64,000 bases of DNA from Bacillus sp. JCM 19058 (lineage in GTDB: Bacteria > Bacillota > Bacilli > Bacillales_H > Bacillaceae_D): contig BAXO01000009.1 in assembly GCA_001310555.1 (NCBI GenBank), positions 1 through 64,000 on the forward strand. The letters run 5' to 3'. The number at the start of each line of letters is the position of its first letter. Within the stretch, counting starts at the first letter, position 1. Positions 52,968 through 64,000 of this stretch are shown piece by piece. Under the pieces are notes generated by a model, which worked only from the letters and a program-made list of their open reading frames with translations, had not been told where the DNA came from and ran no database searches. Position numbers and translations under genes: made by a program.

Positions 52968-55731
52968 ATGGATTACAAAGAAACCTTACTCATGCCGAAA
53001 ACGGCGTTCCCGATGAGAGGAAATTTACCGAATCGTGAACCGGAACGTCAAAGTAAATGGGCAGAGGAGTCCATTTATGAGCAAGTTCAAAAGCGAACAG
53101 AAGGACGTCCCTTATTTGTCCTTCACGACGGGCCGCCATACGCAAATGGTGATATTCATATCGGCCATGCCTTAAACAAGGTGCTGAAGGATTTTATCGT
53201 TCGTTACAAGTCGATGAGCGGGTTCCACGCCCCTTACGTCCCTGGCTGGGATACGCACGGGCTGCCGATTGAAACTGCCTTAACGAAAAGCGGCAAAGTG
53301 AAAAGAAAGTCAATGAGTGTTGCCGAATTCAGAAGGCTTTGTGAAGAATATGCGTTAAAGCAAATCGCTCGTCAGCGCGAGCAATTTATGCGTCTCGGTG
53401 TTCGTGGCGACTGGTGGAAGCCTTACATTACGCTTGATAAAGAATACGAGGCCCAACAAATTAAGGTTTTTGGTGAAATGGCTCGCAAAGGCTTGATTTA
53501 CAAAGGGAAGAAACCGGTGTATTGGTCGCCGTCTTCTGAATCGGCTTTGGCTGAAGCGGAGATTGAGTATTACGATAAGCGTTCGCCATCGATCTATGTC
53601 GCATTTGAAGTTAAGGATGGCAAGGGCGTACTCAATGGCGATGAGAAAATAGTCATTTGGACAACGACTCCTTGGACATTGCCTGCGAATTTAGGAATTT
53701 CCGTTCATCCTGAGCTCGATTACAACGTCGTTCAAATCGAGACGAACAAATACGTTGTCGCCGCAGGTTTGTTGGATACGCTAGCCAAGGAATTGGACTG
53801 GGACGAGCCGAAAGTGCTGAAAACGTTCAAAGGAGCGGAGCTAGAATATGCTGTCGCTAAGCACCCGTTTTATGAGCGTGATTCATTGGTCATATGCGGT
53901 GAACATGTCACTTTGGATGCTGGAACAGGCTGTGTTCATACAGCTCCTGGGCACGGGGAAGAGGACTATTTAATCGGCCAGCACTATCAGCTTGATGTAC
54001 TGTGTCCAGTTGATGATAAAGGCTATATGACGGCAGAGGCTCCTGGCTTCGAAGGACTCTTTTATGACGAAGCCAATAAGCCAATTACTGAAAAACTGGC
54101 TGAACTTGGTGCGCTGTTGAAGCTACAATTCATTACCCACTCCTATGCTCATGACTGGAGGACGAAAAAGCCAGTCATTTACCGAGCAACAGCGCAATGG
54201 TTTGCTTCGATTGACGGCATTCGCGGCGAGCTGCTTGAGGCGATTAAGGAAACAACGTGGATGCCGGCATGGGGAGAGACTCGGATTCATAATATGGTCA
54301 AGGATCGCGGAGACTGGTGCATTTCAAGGCAACGCGTCTGGGGTGTACCGATTCCGGTCTTTTACGGTGAGGATCAAGAGCCGATTATTACCGAAGAAAC
54401 GATTTCCCATGTATCTGAGCTATTTAGAAAGTACGGCTCTAACATTTGGTTCGAGAGAGAGGCGAAAGACCTGCTTCCAGATGGCTTCGTTTCTGAACAT
54501 AGTCCGAACGGAGAGTTTACGAAAGAGCTTGACATCATGGATGTTTGGTTTGACTCCGGCTCCTCCCATCAAGCGGTGCTTTCAGAGCGGCAGGAGCTGC
54601 AGCGTCCGGCAGACTTATACCTTGAAGGGTCGGATCAATATCGCGGCTGGTTTAACTCATCGCTGTCAACCGCGGTGGCGATTAGCGGCGAGGCACCTTA
54701 CAAAGGAGTGTTGAGCCATGGCTTTACGATGGACGGTGAAGGGAAAAAAATGAGTAAGTCGATTGGCAATGTCATCGTTCCGAATGATGTCATGAAGCAG
54801 CTCGGTGCCGACATTCTTCGGTTGTGGGTTGCCTCCGTCGATTACCAGGCCGATCATCGTGTTTCCGATAAAATTTTAAAGCAAGTATCAGAGGTGTATC
54901 GGAAAATCAGGAATACGTTCCGTTTTTTTGCTCGGAAACTTGCACGATTTCGATCCAGCGGTTCACCGTGTTTCTGAAGTGGAGCTCGAAGGGGTTCATG
55001 CCTTTCTCATTGTCAAGCTTCATCGGCTGATCGATAAGGTGAAGGCCGCCTACGAAGACTATCAGTTTTCGACCGTTTATAACCTTATTCACAATTTTTG
55101 TACAATCGAGCTGAGCTCGTTTTACATGGATATTTCTAAGGATACGCTATATATTGAGCATGCCGACCACCCAGAGAGACGGGCATTCCAAACCGTCATG
55201 CACGAAATGCTCGTCTCGTTGACGAAGCTGCTGTCGCCAATACTTCCTCACACGGCAGATGAGGTATGGGAGCATATTCCTGGGGTAAATGAGGAAAGCG
55301 TTCAATTGACAGATATGCCGGAGAGCAAAACATTGTCCGGAACCGATGAGCTAGAGCAAACGTGGACACGTTTGATGGAAATCCGGGATGACGTGCTTAA
55401 AGCGCTTGAGGAAGCAAGAAACGAGAAGAAAATTGGCAAATCGCTGACGGCGGCCTTAACGCTTTTTGCAGACGAGGACGTACTGAGCTTGCTGCAAACG
55501 ACTCCAAGCTTGGAGAAGCTCTTTATTGTTTCCAAGGTTGAGATTGGCGGAACGCTAAAAGAAGCGCCAGAGGATGCAGTAGCCTTTGGAAGCTTAGCTG
55601 TGCTCGTTACAAAAGCGGAAGGAAAAACGTGCGCCCGTTCTTGGGTTGTATCTCCGGATGTCGGTAAGGATCCAGAATATCCAGATTTAACACCGTATAA
55701 CGCTGAGATCGTCAGAAAATATTACACATAA
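52968..55731 (+). CDS. ileS: Isoleucyl-tRNA synthetase
   Basis: About 921 residues, class I synthetase of the Gram-positive type. HIGH motif in [12 protein letters not shown], editing domain ([24 protein letters not shown]), WGVPIPVFY, and KMSKS in [10 protein letters not shown]. One extra T at 54923-54929 breaks the frame two thirds in; with six T the sequence runs [13 protein letters not shown] and continues to YYT at the end. Note that a run of seven A at the KMSKS site is read correctly. Start follows AGGAGG. Confidence 0.96.
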
Positions 55732-55740
55732 TCGGAAGAA

Positions 55741-55780
55741 GAATGCCGGAAGCTCACGGAGCTAAGGCATTCTTTTTTTT
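55741..55780 (+). terminator. ileS terminator
   Basis: GAATGCC (55741-55747) pairs with GGCATTC (55766-55772), with an inner AGCTC/GAGCT stem; eight T follow. The next 326 bases (55781-56106) hold no gene. Confidence 0.9.
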
Positions 55781-56106
55781 GGAAAATTTTACACCAATAG
55801 CGGTAAAAATCACCCGTCGCGTTTTCGCTTGAATCTCAGCCCAAGAAAGTCGCTAGCTGTAACGAACGCTGTTATGAGTCTCCGTCCTGCGGAAAAGAAC
55901 AAGGATTAAAGGGAGTCACGTTTTCCCTGAAGCTGCATCGCGAAGGATACGCCCAGTTTGAAATTAATTGGTGCTCATGAAGGATTTCGTCTGGTGCCGT
56001 TTGTTTTTTTACGGGATTATTTTGCAGATTAAAGGCGATTCGATCTGGTGACATTATAACTGAGCATGCTTAAAGGGCGAATATGCGAGAAAAGGGGTGA
56101 ATATCC

Positions 56107-56754
56107 GTGTTACGAGAATATGAAAGGCTTAAAGAAGCTTTGCTGCAAAGAAAGGGCGAGCTTGAGCAGCACCTACATGAGCAGCAGGAGCATCACCATA
56201 GTGAGTCGGCTTCGACTGGGGAGCTTTCGCAATATGACAACCATCCTGCTGACAGCGCGACTGAATTGTACGAGCGTGAAAAAGACTTTGCTCTTGAGGG
56301 GCAAGCTAGAAACGAATATCAAGAAGTCACTGCGGCCTTGCAAAGGCTGGACGATGGATCGTACGGGATTTGCGAACAAACAGGTGAAAGAATTCCGTTG
56401 GAACGCTTGGAAGCTAATCCGACAGCAAGGACGACGGTGAGCGCAAGCACTGAACATCTCGAGGAATACCTCCCGGTAGAAGAAGAGGTGCTCGGTTCAT
56501 TTGGGCGCTATTCATTTGATGATGACGATACGGAAACGGAATTTGACGCGGAGGATTCCTATCAGGCAGTCGCGCGCTTTAACGAAAACTCGATGGTGTA
56601 TGAGGGTGCTTCGCTTGATGAAGATGATGAGCAAATCGGCTTTGTCGAAAAAATAGAAGGTTTTGCTTCAACGGGAATTGAAGGCTATACCGGGGACGAG
56701 AACGTCGAGATTCAACGGAATGTTCATTACGACGATTATATCGATGGAAAGTAG
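56107..56754 (+). CDS. ylyA: YlyA/YteA-type DksA/TraR-like protein
   Basis: 215 residues, frame intact. Coiled-coil N-terminus (REYERLKEALLQRKGELEQ), then the DksA/TraR-type segment LDDGSYGICEQTGERIPLERLEANPTA. Only one cysteine is present, so the zinc finger of DksA is not formed, as in YteA-type relatives. The C-terminal half is acidic. In B. subtilis YlyA binds RNA polymerase and stimulates sigma-G-dependent transcription. GTG start behind AAGGGGTG. It lies between ileS and lspA as in B. subtilis. Confidence 0.8.
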   Translation: MLREYERLKEALLQRKGELEQHLHEQQEHHHSESASTGELSQYDNHPADSATELYEREKDFALEGQARNEYQEVTAALQRLDDGSYGICEQTGERIPLERLEANPTARTTVSASTEHLEEYLPVEEEVLGSFGRYSFDDDDTETEFDAEDSYQAVARFNENSMVYEGASLDEDDEQIGFVEKIEGFASTGIEGYTGDENVEIQRNVHYDDYIDGK

Positions 56755-56826
56755 GGGGACAAACCCCCTCTTTTTGTGCTACAATGCTTATGGTGGCAAG
56801 AAGCGGAAAGAACGGGGGCTTACGCA

Positions 56827-57327
56827 TTGAGATACTATTTAATTGCTTTACTCGTTATCATTATTGACCAAGTAACAAAATGGCTTGTTGTGACAAGAAT
56901 GGAGCTGCGGGAAAGTATCCCGCTTATCGAAAATTTGCTATATTTCACATCACATCGTAACAAGGGAGCTGCTTTCGGTATTTTACAAGGCCAGATGTGG
57001 TTTTTCTATATTGTTACATCGATTGTCATTGTCGGAATTATTTATTACATACAAAAAGAAAAAAACAAGAGTCGCTTGCTCGGGACTTCGCTTGGTTTCA
57101 TACTAGGAGGAGCCATTGGCAATTTTATCGATCGTCTATTTCGTGGAGAAGTGGTCGATTTTGTCGATACGTTTATTTTTGGATACAATTTTCCGATTTT
57201 TAATGTTGCCGATTCTGCATTATGCGTTGGCGTCGCCTTGCTTTTTATCAAAATAGTCACGGATGAACGGAAGGCGAAAAAGGGAGAGGCTAATGGAATC
57301 ATTTCAATGGACAGTGGATACAGGTGA
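56827..57327 (+). CDS. lspA: Lipoprotein signal peptidase (SPase II)
   Basis: 166 residues, four membrane helices. The catalytic aspartates are in [15 protein letters not shown] and [11 protein letters not shown]. It removes signal peptides from prolipoproteins, for example the one at 1678-2133. The TTG start at 56827 follows GGGGG. The last 11 codons overlap the next gene by 35 bases; an indel may have lengthened the C-terminus. Confidence 0.93.
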   Translation: MRYYLIALLVIIIDQVTKWLVVTRMELRESIPLIENLLYFTSHRNKGAAFGILQGQMWFFYIVTSIVIVGIIYYIQKEKNKSRLLGTSLGFILGGAIGNFIDRLFRGEVVDFVDTFIFGYNFPIFNVADSALCVGVALLFIKIVTDERKAKKGEANGIISMDSGYR

Positions 57328-58206
57328 AGGGCAGCAGCGCATCGATAAAGTCGTCAGTGAACGAAGCGAACAGCTGTCGAGAACTCAGGCGCAGTATTTA
57401 ATTAAGGAAGGTGCCGTCAAGGTAAACGAGCAGGCTGTTAAAAGTAATTATAAAGTACAAATAGGTGATGTCATATCCGTTGAGATATCGGAGCCTGAGT
57501 CGCTCGAAATTGAACCAGAGAACATACCGCTCGATATCGTATATGAAGATGAAGACGTTATCGTCGTCAATAAGCCAAGCGGGATGGTCGTTCATCCCGC
57601 TCCCGGTCATCACTCCGGTACGCTAGTCAATGCTTTGTTGTATCATTGTAACGATTTGTCTGGCATTAATGGCGTTAAGCGACCTGGAATCGTTCACAGG
57701 ATTGATAAGGATACATCAGCCTTTTAATGGTCGCTAAGCACGATCAAGCGCATCGTTCGCTCGTGGAGCAATTGCAAGCTAAAACGACGAAAAGGCATTA
57801 CTTGGCTATTGCCCACGGGGTTATTAACCATAAGCTAGGCACGATTGATGCTCCGATCGGGCGAGATCGAAACGATCGGCAAAGCATGACCGTAACTGAT
57901 AATAACAGTCGGGAGGCTGTGACTCATTTCAAGGTACTCGAAACCTTTTCCGATTTCACGTACGTGCAATGCGAGCTGGAGACAGGACGGACTCACCAAA
58001 TTCGCGTCCATATGAAGTACATTGGCTATCCGATTGCCGGTGATCCAAAATACGGACCGAAAAAAACGCTGCAGCTCTCAGGTCAGGCACTTCATGCTGC
58101 AGTACTGGGCTTCAGGCATCCACGTACAGAAGAGGAATTATGCTTTGAGGCAGATTTGCCGAACGATTTTAAGCAAGTCTTGAAGCAATTACGAAATAAT
58201 GGTTGA
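57293..58206 (+). CDS. ylyB: RluA/RluD family 23S rRNA pseudouridine synthase YlyB
   Basis: About 304 residues. N-terminal S4 domain ([19 protein letters not shown]) and a pseudouridine synthase domain with the catalytic Asp in [10 protein letters not shown] (the last two residues after repair), [14 protein letters not shown] and [20 protein letters not shown]. One G is missing near 57720, which would stop translation right behind the catalytic loop. ATG at 57293 follows AAGGGAGAGG. It closes the ylyA-lspA group upstream of the pyr operon. Confidence 0.9.
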
Positions 58207-58376
58207 CACAGTTTGCGAATTTTGTCATACTAATAAAAATGAATCAGTCCTTTAACTATAGTCCTGTGAGGCTAAGAAGGAAAGCGAACGGTCGTGTTCT
58301 GCCTTTTGGCGGTTAAGACCGTGGATAGGTTTGCACGCAACCCTCTTGCCCGATTAGGCGAGGGGTTTTTTTTGTG
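58203..58376 (+). promoter_or_regulatory. pyr promoter and PyrR-binding attenuator 1
   Basis: TTGACA at 58203-58208 is a candidate -35; TACTAA near 58228 could be the -10, with imperfect spacing. The PyrR-binding segment GTCCTGTGAGGCTAAGAAGG lies at 58261-58280. The terminator stem is CCCTCTTGCC (58341-58350) with GGCGAGGGG (58357-58365), followed by eight T. PyrR bound to UMP favours the terminator. Confidence 0.88.
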
Positions 58377-58406
58377 CGGAAAAAAAAGGTGTGAGTATCG
58401 ATTTAA

Positions 58407-58967
<561 letters not shown>

Positions 58968-58999
58968 ACGAAAGAATTTATTTGATCGAATTACACCTT

Positions 59000-59095
59000 T
59001 TAATTCAGTCCAGTGAGGCTGACAAGCGTGTCTCTTCTCCAGAAAATATGGCTCTGGTTTAGAATGACCCTCGCTATTAGGAAAAAAAGGTTGTG
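59000..59095 (+). promoter_or_regulatory. PyrR-binding attenuator 2, terminator not visible
   Basis: CAGTCCAGTGAGGCTGACAAG (59006-59026) has the PyrR-recognition core, and a CTCCAGAAAATATGGCTCTGG hairpin-like segment follows. Unlike attenuator 1 there is no GC stem followed by T; the region reads CCCTCGCTATTAGG and then a run of A. It may be degenerate or affected by a sequence error. Confidence 0.6.
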
Positions 59096-59134
59096 AGCAT
59101 CTAGAAAAAGAAACAGCCGGAGGAGAGAAAAATA

Positions 59135-60433
59135 ATGGCTAGTCAACAACAAGATATTGGAGTTAGGGAAATACCACGTTTGGATAAATGGCTCATGCTT
59201 AGCCTTCAGCACATATGCGCAATGTTCGGAGCGACCGTACTCGTCCCGTTTATTGTCGAGCTAAGTCCAGCTGTTGCCCTTTTATCGAGCGGCTTAGGTA
59301 CGCTCGCTTATCTACTAATTACAAAGGGGCAAATTCCTGCTTACCTCGGCTCATCCTTTGCTTTCATCGCGCCGATTATCGGAGCGATGAGCATGGAAGG
59401 ACCGGAGGGCGCGATGGTCGGAAGCTTCTTTGCCGGTGTTGTGTATGGTCTTGTCGCACTTCTGATTAAGACGAGCGGTGTGAAATGGCTCATAAATATT
59501 TTACCGCCAATTGTCGTTGGTCCGGTTATTATGGTTATTGGACTCGGACTTGCAGGAACGGCGATTGATAATGCGATGTACCTTCCAGGTATTGAGGAAA
59601 AGATTTATAGCTCCGCTCACTTTTCTGTCGCCTTGGTCACATTAGCGATTACCATTATTGTGGCGATGTTCTTTAAAGGATTTTTCGGTCTCGTGCCGAT
59701 TATGTTTGGAATTGTCGGTGGTTACAGCTTTGCGGCAGTGCGTGGGCTTGTCGATTTCCAGCCGGTACTAGATGCGAAATGGATTCAGGCACCGGACGTA
59801 CTTGTGCCGTTTGTAACTTATACACCGCCGTTCTCGCTCGAAATAATTGCCATCATGGTGCCGATCGCCGTCGTTACTCTTTCAGAGCACATCGGACACC
59901 AAATGGTGCTAAGTAAAGTAGTCGGCAGAAACTTTATCGAAAAGCCAGGCTTGCATCGCTCCATCCTTGGCGATGGAGTAGCAACGATGATCGCTTCCTT
60001 TCTTGGCGGACCACCTAACACAACCTACGGTGAAAATATTGGTGTGCTCGCGATAACGCGCGTATTTAGCGTATTTGTCATCGGCGGTGCCGCTATGCTG
60101 GCGATATTGCTTTCCTTTGTTGGAAAGTTTGCCGCTTTAATTTCGACGATTCCAACGGCCGTGATGGGCGGTGTTTCGATTTTGCTATTTGGAATCATCG
60201 CTTCATCAGGAATGCGGATGCTCATTGATAATGAAGTACAAATTGGCGAAAAGCGAAACTTGCTAATCGCTTCGGTTATTCTAGTCATCGGAATTGGCGG
60301 CGCCTTTATCCAAATATCCGAAACGGTTCAAATTGCTGGAATGGGGCTGGCTACCATTATTGGTATTATCCTGCACTTAGTGTTGCCTGGCAAAGAGCAC
60401 AGCTTCGGGAAAAAAATCGATGTTTGCGAATGA
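59135..60433 (+). CDS. pyrP: Uracil permease PyrP
   Basis: 432 residues, frame intact, about 12-14 membrane segments of the NCS2 (nucleobase:cation symporter 2) family. Signature pieces: GQIPAYLGSSFAFIAP, VTLSEHIGHQMV and GGPPNTTYGENIGV. It imports uracil. The C-terminal residues after FGKK follow a run of seven A, so the last few could be misread. The start follows CCGGAGGAG. Confidence 0.95.
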   Translation: MASQQQDIGVREIPRLDKWLMLSLQHICAMFGATVLVPFIVELSPAVALLSSGLGTLAYLLITKGQIPAYLGSSFAFIAPIIGAMSMEGPEGAMVGSFFAGVVYGLVALLIKTSGVKWLINILPPIVVGPVIMVIGLGLAGTAIDNAMYLPGIEEKIYSSAHFSVALVTLAITIIVAMFFKGFFGLVPIMFGIVGGYSFAAVRGLVDFQPVLDAKWIQAPDVLVPFVTYTPPFSLEIIAIMVPIAVVTLSEHIGHQMVLSKVVGRNFIEKPGLHRSILGDGVATMIASFLGGPPNTTYGENIGVLAITRVFSVFVIGGAAMLAILLSFVGKFAALISTIPTAVMGGVSILLFGIIASSGMRMLIDNEVQIGEKRNLLIASVILVIGIGGAFIQISETVQIAGMGLATIIGIILHLVLPGKEHSFGKKIDVCE

Positions 60434-60462
60434 ATAAAATAACGTTTGTTCCCTTTAATGAA

Positions 60463-60563
60463 GGACGAGAGACTTCCAAGGGGCACTAGAAGTCATGAAG
60501 TCAGTCGTTGTCGATCTTCGTTTCTTCCCTGCGCCTGAGTCGTTCTCAGGGCGCTTTTTTTCA
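60463..60563 (+). promoter_or_regulatory. PyrR-binding attenuator 3 with terminator
   Basis: The PyrR-binding core GGACGAGAGACTTCCAAGG lies at 60463-60481. The terminator is GCGCCTGAG (60531-60539) with CTCAGGGCGC (60545-60554, one bulged G), followed by seven T. It precedes pyrB, as in B. subtilis. Confidence 0.85.
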
Positions 60564-60605
60564 TCCAAAATTCCACGGATAGCGAAAAAAAAGGAGGAGT
60601 TTAAC

Positions 60606-61526
<921 letters not shown>

Positions 61527-61557
61527 ATAAAAGAAAGCGAAGGAGAGGATGGTTGAA

Positions 61558-62840
61558 ATGAAAAACATAGCACTGCAAGGCGGAAGCTTTTTCAATGAAA
61601 ATGGAGAGCTGAAAACAGGCGACGTTTATATCGTCAACGGAAAGCTCACGTACGAGAAGCCAGAACAGGAAGACGATATCGTTCAACTGGAGCAAAAGCT
61701 TGTGCTGCCTGGTTTAGTCGATCTCCATGTCCATTTACGCGAGCCCGGAGGCGAACGCAAAGAGACGATTGCAACAGGAAGTCGTGCTGCGGCAAAAGGA
61801 GGCTTTACAACAATCGCGGCGATGCCGAACACGAAGCCTGTGCCAGATACAAGCGAGCAGTTGGAGTGGCTGCAGCAAAAAAATTGATGAGACCGCTTGT
61901 GTCCGCATTCTACCTTATGCCGCGATAACGACGAGACAGCTCGGCAAGGAGCTGACGGATTTTCATGCATTGAAGGGAGCCGGAGCGTTTGCTTTTACCG
62001 ACGATGGCGTTGGAGTACAGGATGCGAGTAAAATGCTTGCCGCAATGAAGGAGGCAGCAAGGCATGATATGGCAATAGTCGCCCACTGTGAAGAAAACAC
62101 GCTTATTCAGGCCGGTGCTGTGCATGAAGGCAAGTTCTCACGCAAGCACAATATTGCCGGCATTCCTTCAGTCTGTGAATCGGTACATATTGCCCGTGAC
62201 GTGCTGCTTGCCGAAGCGGCTAATGCTCATTATCATGTCTGTCATATTAGTACTAAGGAATCGGTTCGTGTTGTTAGAGACGCGAAGCGAGCGGGCATTC
62301 GCGTTACGGCTGAGGTGACCCCCCACCACCTCTTGCTGAATGAAGAGGATATTCCAAGCTTGGACACAAATTATAAAATGAACCCGCCATTACGGGGCAA
62401 AGCGGATCAAGAGGCGTTAATCGAAGGGCTGCTCGATGGAACGATCGATTTTATCGCGACGGATCATGCTCCGCATACTGAAGCAGAAAAAGCGATGACG
62501 CTTGAACGCGCTCCTTTTGGCATCGTTGGGCTGGAGACGGCATTTCCGCTTTTGTATACGCATCTCGTCAAAACGAAAGTCATTACTTTAAAGCAGCTCG
62601 TCGATTGGCTGACGATTGCTCCAGCAAAAACGTTCGGACTGACGTGCGGTACGTTAGCTGAAGGAGCTGCTGCTGATGTAACGGTCATCGACCTAGACTC
62701 ATCCCAACCAATCGAGCGTGAGCGGTTTGTCTCCAAAGGGAAAAATACGCCGTTTCAAGGCTGGAGCTGCCAAGGATGGCCGGTATTAACCTTTGTCGGA
62801 GGAAAAAAAAGTGTGGGAAAAAGGAGCTGTGACACAGTGA
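61558..62840 (+). CDS. pyrC: Dihydroorotase PyrC
   Basis: About 427 residues. Closes carbamoyl aspartate to dihydroorotate. Metal ligands: [31 protein letters not shown] and ATDHAPHT. Two breaks: an extra A near 61880 (restoring [14 protein letters not shown]) and an extra A at 62803-62810; the latter removes the stop and makes the gene look fused to carA. With seven A the end is [11 protein letters not shown] and the stop is at 62838-62840, overlapping the carA start by four bases. An ATG at 61549 is also possible. Confidence 0.94.
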
Positions 62841-63925
62841 AACGACAGCTGATCTTAGAAAATGGTGCTGTTTTTGCCGGAATAGGATTTGGAGCAGAAA
62901 CGGAAATGGACGGAGAGGTTGTTTTTAATACAGGTATGACCGGCTATCAGGAGCTGCTCTCCGATCCGTCTTATTGCGGTCAAATCGTTACTTTAACCTA
63001 TCCGTTAATCGGCAACTATGGAATTAATCGCAGCGACTTTGAATCGATTACTCCAGCGATTCACGGCATGATTGTAAAAGAAATTGAAATGGAGCCAAGC
63101 CATTGGCGTGCAGGGGATTCGCTTGACTGCTTACTGCGGGCTAAAGGAATTCCTGGGCTGGCAAAGATCGATACGCGAAAGCTAACGAGGCTAATACGCG
63201 AGCATGGAACACTGCGAGGGAAGCTATGCGGGATTGAAGTCGATGTCGAGCAAACGGTCCGGCAGTTGAAAATGAGCGAATGGATAACGAATCAAGTGTC
63301 GCTCGTTTCAACGAAAAACAACTATCATATACCCGGGAAAGGGAAGCGAGTCGTCCTCGTTGATTTCGGCATCAAGCATGGCATTTTGCAAGAACTGATT
63401 GACCGCTTCTGTGACGTTATTGTCGTCCCGTATCGAGCGACGGCTGAAGAAATTCTCCGCCTTGATCCAGATGGTGTTTTATTGAGTAATGGCCCAGGTA
63501 ATCCACAGCACGTTCCAGAAGCGATTGAAACGATTAGGCAGCTGCTCGGGCAAGTACCACTGTTTGGTATTTGCTTAGGGCATCAGCTTTTTGCGCTTGC
63601 TTGTGACGCGTCAACAAGCAAGCTTCGCTTCGGCCATCGCGGCTCCAATCACCCGGTTCGAGAGCTCGCCACAGGTAAAATAGATATTACTTCGCAAAAT
63701 CATGGCTATACTGTCGATGCTCATTCCTTGGCGAATACGCGTCTTGAAATAACGCATGTCGCCGTCAACGATGATACGGTAGAAGGTCTTAAGCATATGG
63801 ATATGCCTGCCTTCAGTGTTCAATATCATCCGGAGGCATCTCCTGGACCTCACGATGCGAATGATTTGTTACAGGAGTTTATGACGATGATGGATACGTT
63901 TGTAAAAAAGAAGCAGCGCGTATAG
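62837..63925 (+). CDS. carA: Carbamoyl-phosphate synthase small (glutaminase) subunit, pyrimidine-specific
   Basis: 362 residues, frame intact. Class I glutamine amidotransferase: catalytic Cys in [10 protein letters not shown], His and Glu in [12 protein letters not shown]-terminal domain with [19 protein letters not shown]. It frees ammonia from glutamine for CarB. The start is GTG at 62837, overlapping the pyrC stop (GTGA), with AAAAAGGAG upstream. In the B. subtilis nomenclature this is pyrAA. Confidence 0.95.
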   Translation: MKRQLILENGAVFAGIGFGAETEMDGEVVFNTGMTGYQELLSDPSYCGQIVTLTYPLIGNYGINRSDFESITPAIHGMIVKEIEMEPSHWRAGDSLDCLLRAKGIPGLAKIDTRKLTRLIREHGTLRGKLCGIEVDVEQTVRQLKMSEWITNQVSLVSTKNNYHIPGKGKRVVLVDFGIKHGILQELIDRFCDVIVVPYRATAEEILRLDPDGVLLSNGPGNPQHVPEAIETIRQLLGQVPLFGICLGHQLFALACDASTSKLRFGHRGSNHPVRELATGKIDITSQNHGYTVDAHSLANTRLEITHVAVNDDTVEGLKHMDMPAFSVQYHPEASPGPHDANDLLQEFMTMMDTFVKKKQRV

Positions 63926-63944
63926 TTGGAGAGGAGAGAAACTA

Positions 63945-64000
63945 ATGGGGAAGCGGAACGATATCAAAAAAATTATGGTTATCGGCTCAGGTCCAATCGT
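63945..64000 (+). CDS. carB: Carbamoyl-phosphate synthase large subunit, start only
   Basis: Only the first 18 codons lie in the window: MGKRNDIKKIMVIGSGPI, the standard N-terminus with the first ATP-grasp nucleotide loop beginning. ATG at 63945 follows GGAGAGGAG. It continues beyond the right edge (pyrAB in B. subtilis). Confidence 0.93.
   Translation, partial: MGKRNDIKKIMVIGSGPI

Noticed and set aside
54145..54714. 189-codon open frame within ileS, same strand, other frame
   Set aside because: Arg/Cys-rich shadow with no ribosome-binding site; ileS itself is clear here.
62837..63925. Bifunctional dihydroorotase-carbamoyl-phosphate synthase
   Set aside because: The fusion depends on one extra A in a run of eight; removing it gives two normal overlapping genes.

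Overview
The window is chromosomal DNA of an endospore-forming Bacillaceae species, of moderate GC by eye. It carries the ylb block, a sporulation-type dcw cluster (spoVD, spoVE, spoIIGA, sigE, sigG) and a PyrR-controlled pyr operon in nearly the order of Bacillus subtilis. Several departures (murF inside the dcw cluster, a DUF3397-type gene between panE and bshC, a crotonase between rpmF and ylbO) make it a relative rather than B. subtilis itself. I do not assign a genus.

Layout. 1-5.7 kb: an AI-2E/YtvI-type permease, a lipoprotein and ylbA, ylbC-ylbF. 5.8-8.4 kb: a minus-strand block absent from the B. subtilis order, with an ECF-type sigma factor, two proteins built from glycine-turn repeats and a Cys-motif protein; this is the most unusual biology here. 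8.6-20.8 kb: ylbG, an MFS pump, rsmD-coaD, ylbJ-ylbN, rpmF, a crotonase, a 136-bp MITE-like element, ylbO and ylbP. 21-24.1 kb: panE, a DUF3397-like membrane protein and bshC. 24.2-44.5 kb: the division and cell-wall cluster mraZ-rsmH-ftsL, pbpB, spoVD, murE, murF, mraY, murD, spoVE, [no murG], murB, divIB, ylxW, ylxX, sbp, ftsA, ftsZ. 45-52.5 kb: spoIIGA-sigE, sigG, ylmC-ylmH with sepF, and divIVA. 52.6-58.2 kb: T-box-ileS, a YlyA-like protein, lspA and a pseudouridine synthase. 58.2-64 kb: pyrR-pyrP-pyrB-pyrC-carA-carB with PyrR attenuators.

How they work together. The dcw genes make lipid II precursors (MurE, MurF, MraY, MurD, MurB), place and build the septum (FtsZ, FtsA, SepF, DivIVA, DivIB, FtsL, PbpB) and make spore cortex (SpoVD, SpoVE). 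SpoIIGA, SigE and SigG link this machinery to sporulation. The pyr genes make UMP from bicarbonate and are switched off by PyrR when uridine nucleotides are plentiful.

Data quality. About 74 frame breaks fall in about 41 of 65 genes, most of them in essential genes. Many are extra bases in A or T runs of 7-8, others single missing bases in short runs. Correcting each restores the expected protein. I read these as sequencing errors, not pseudogenes, and annotate the repaired genes as single CDSs. Coordinates are those of the sequence as given.
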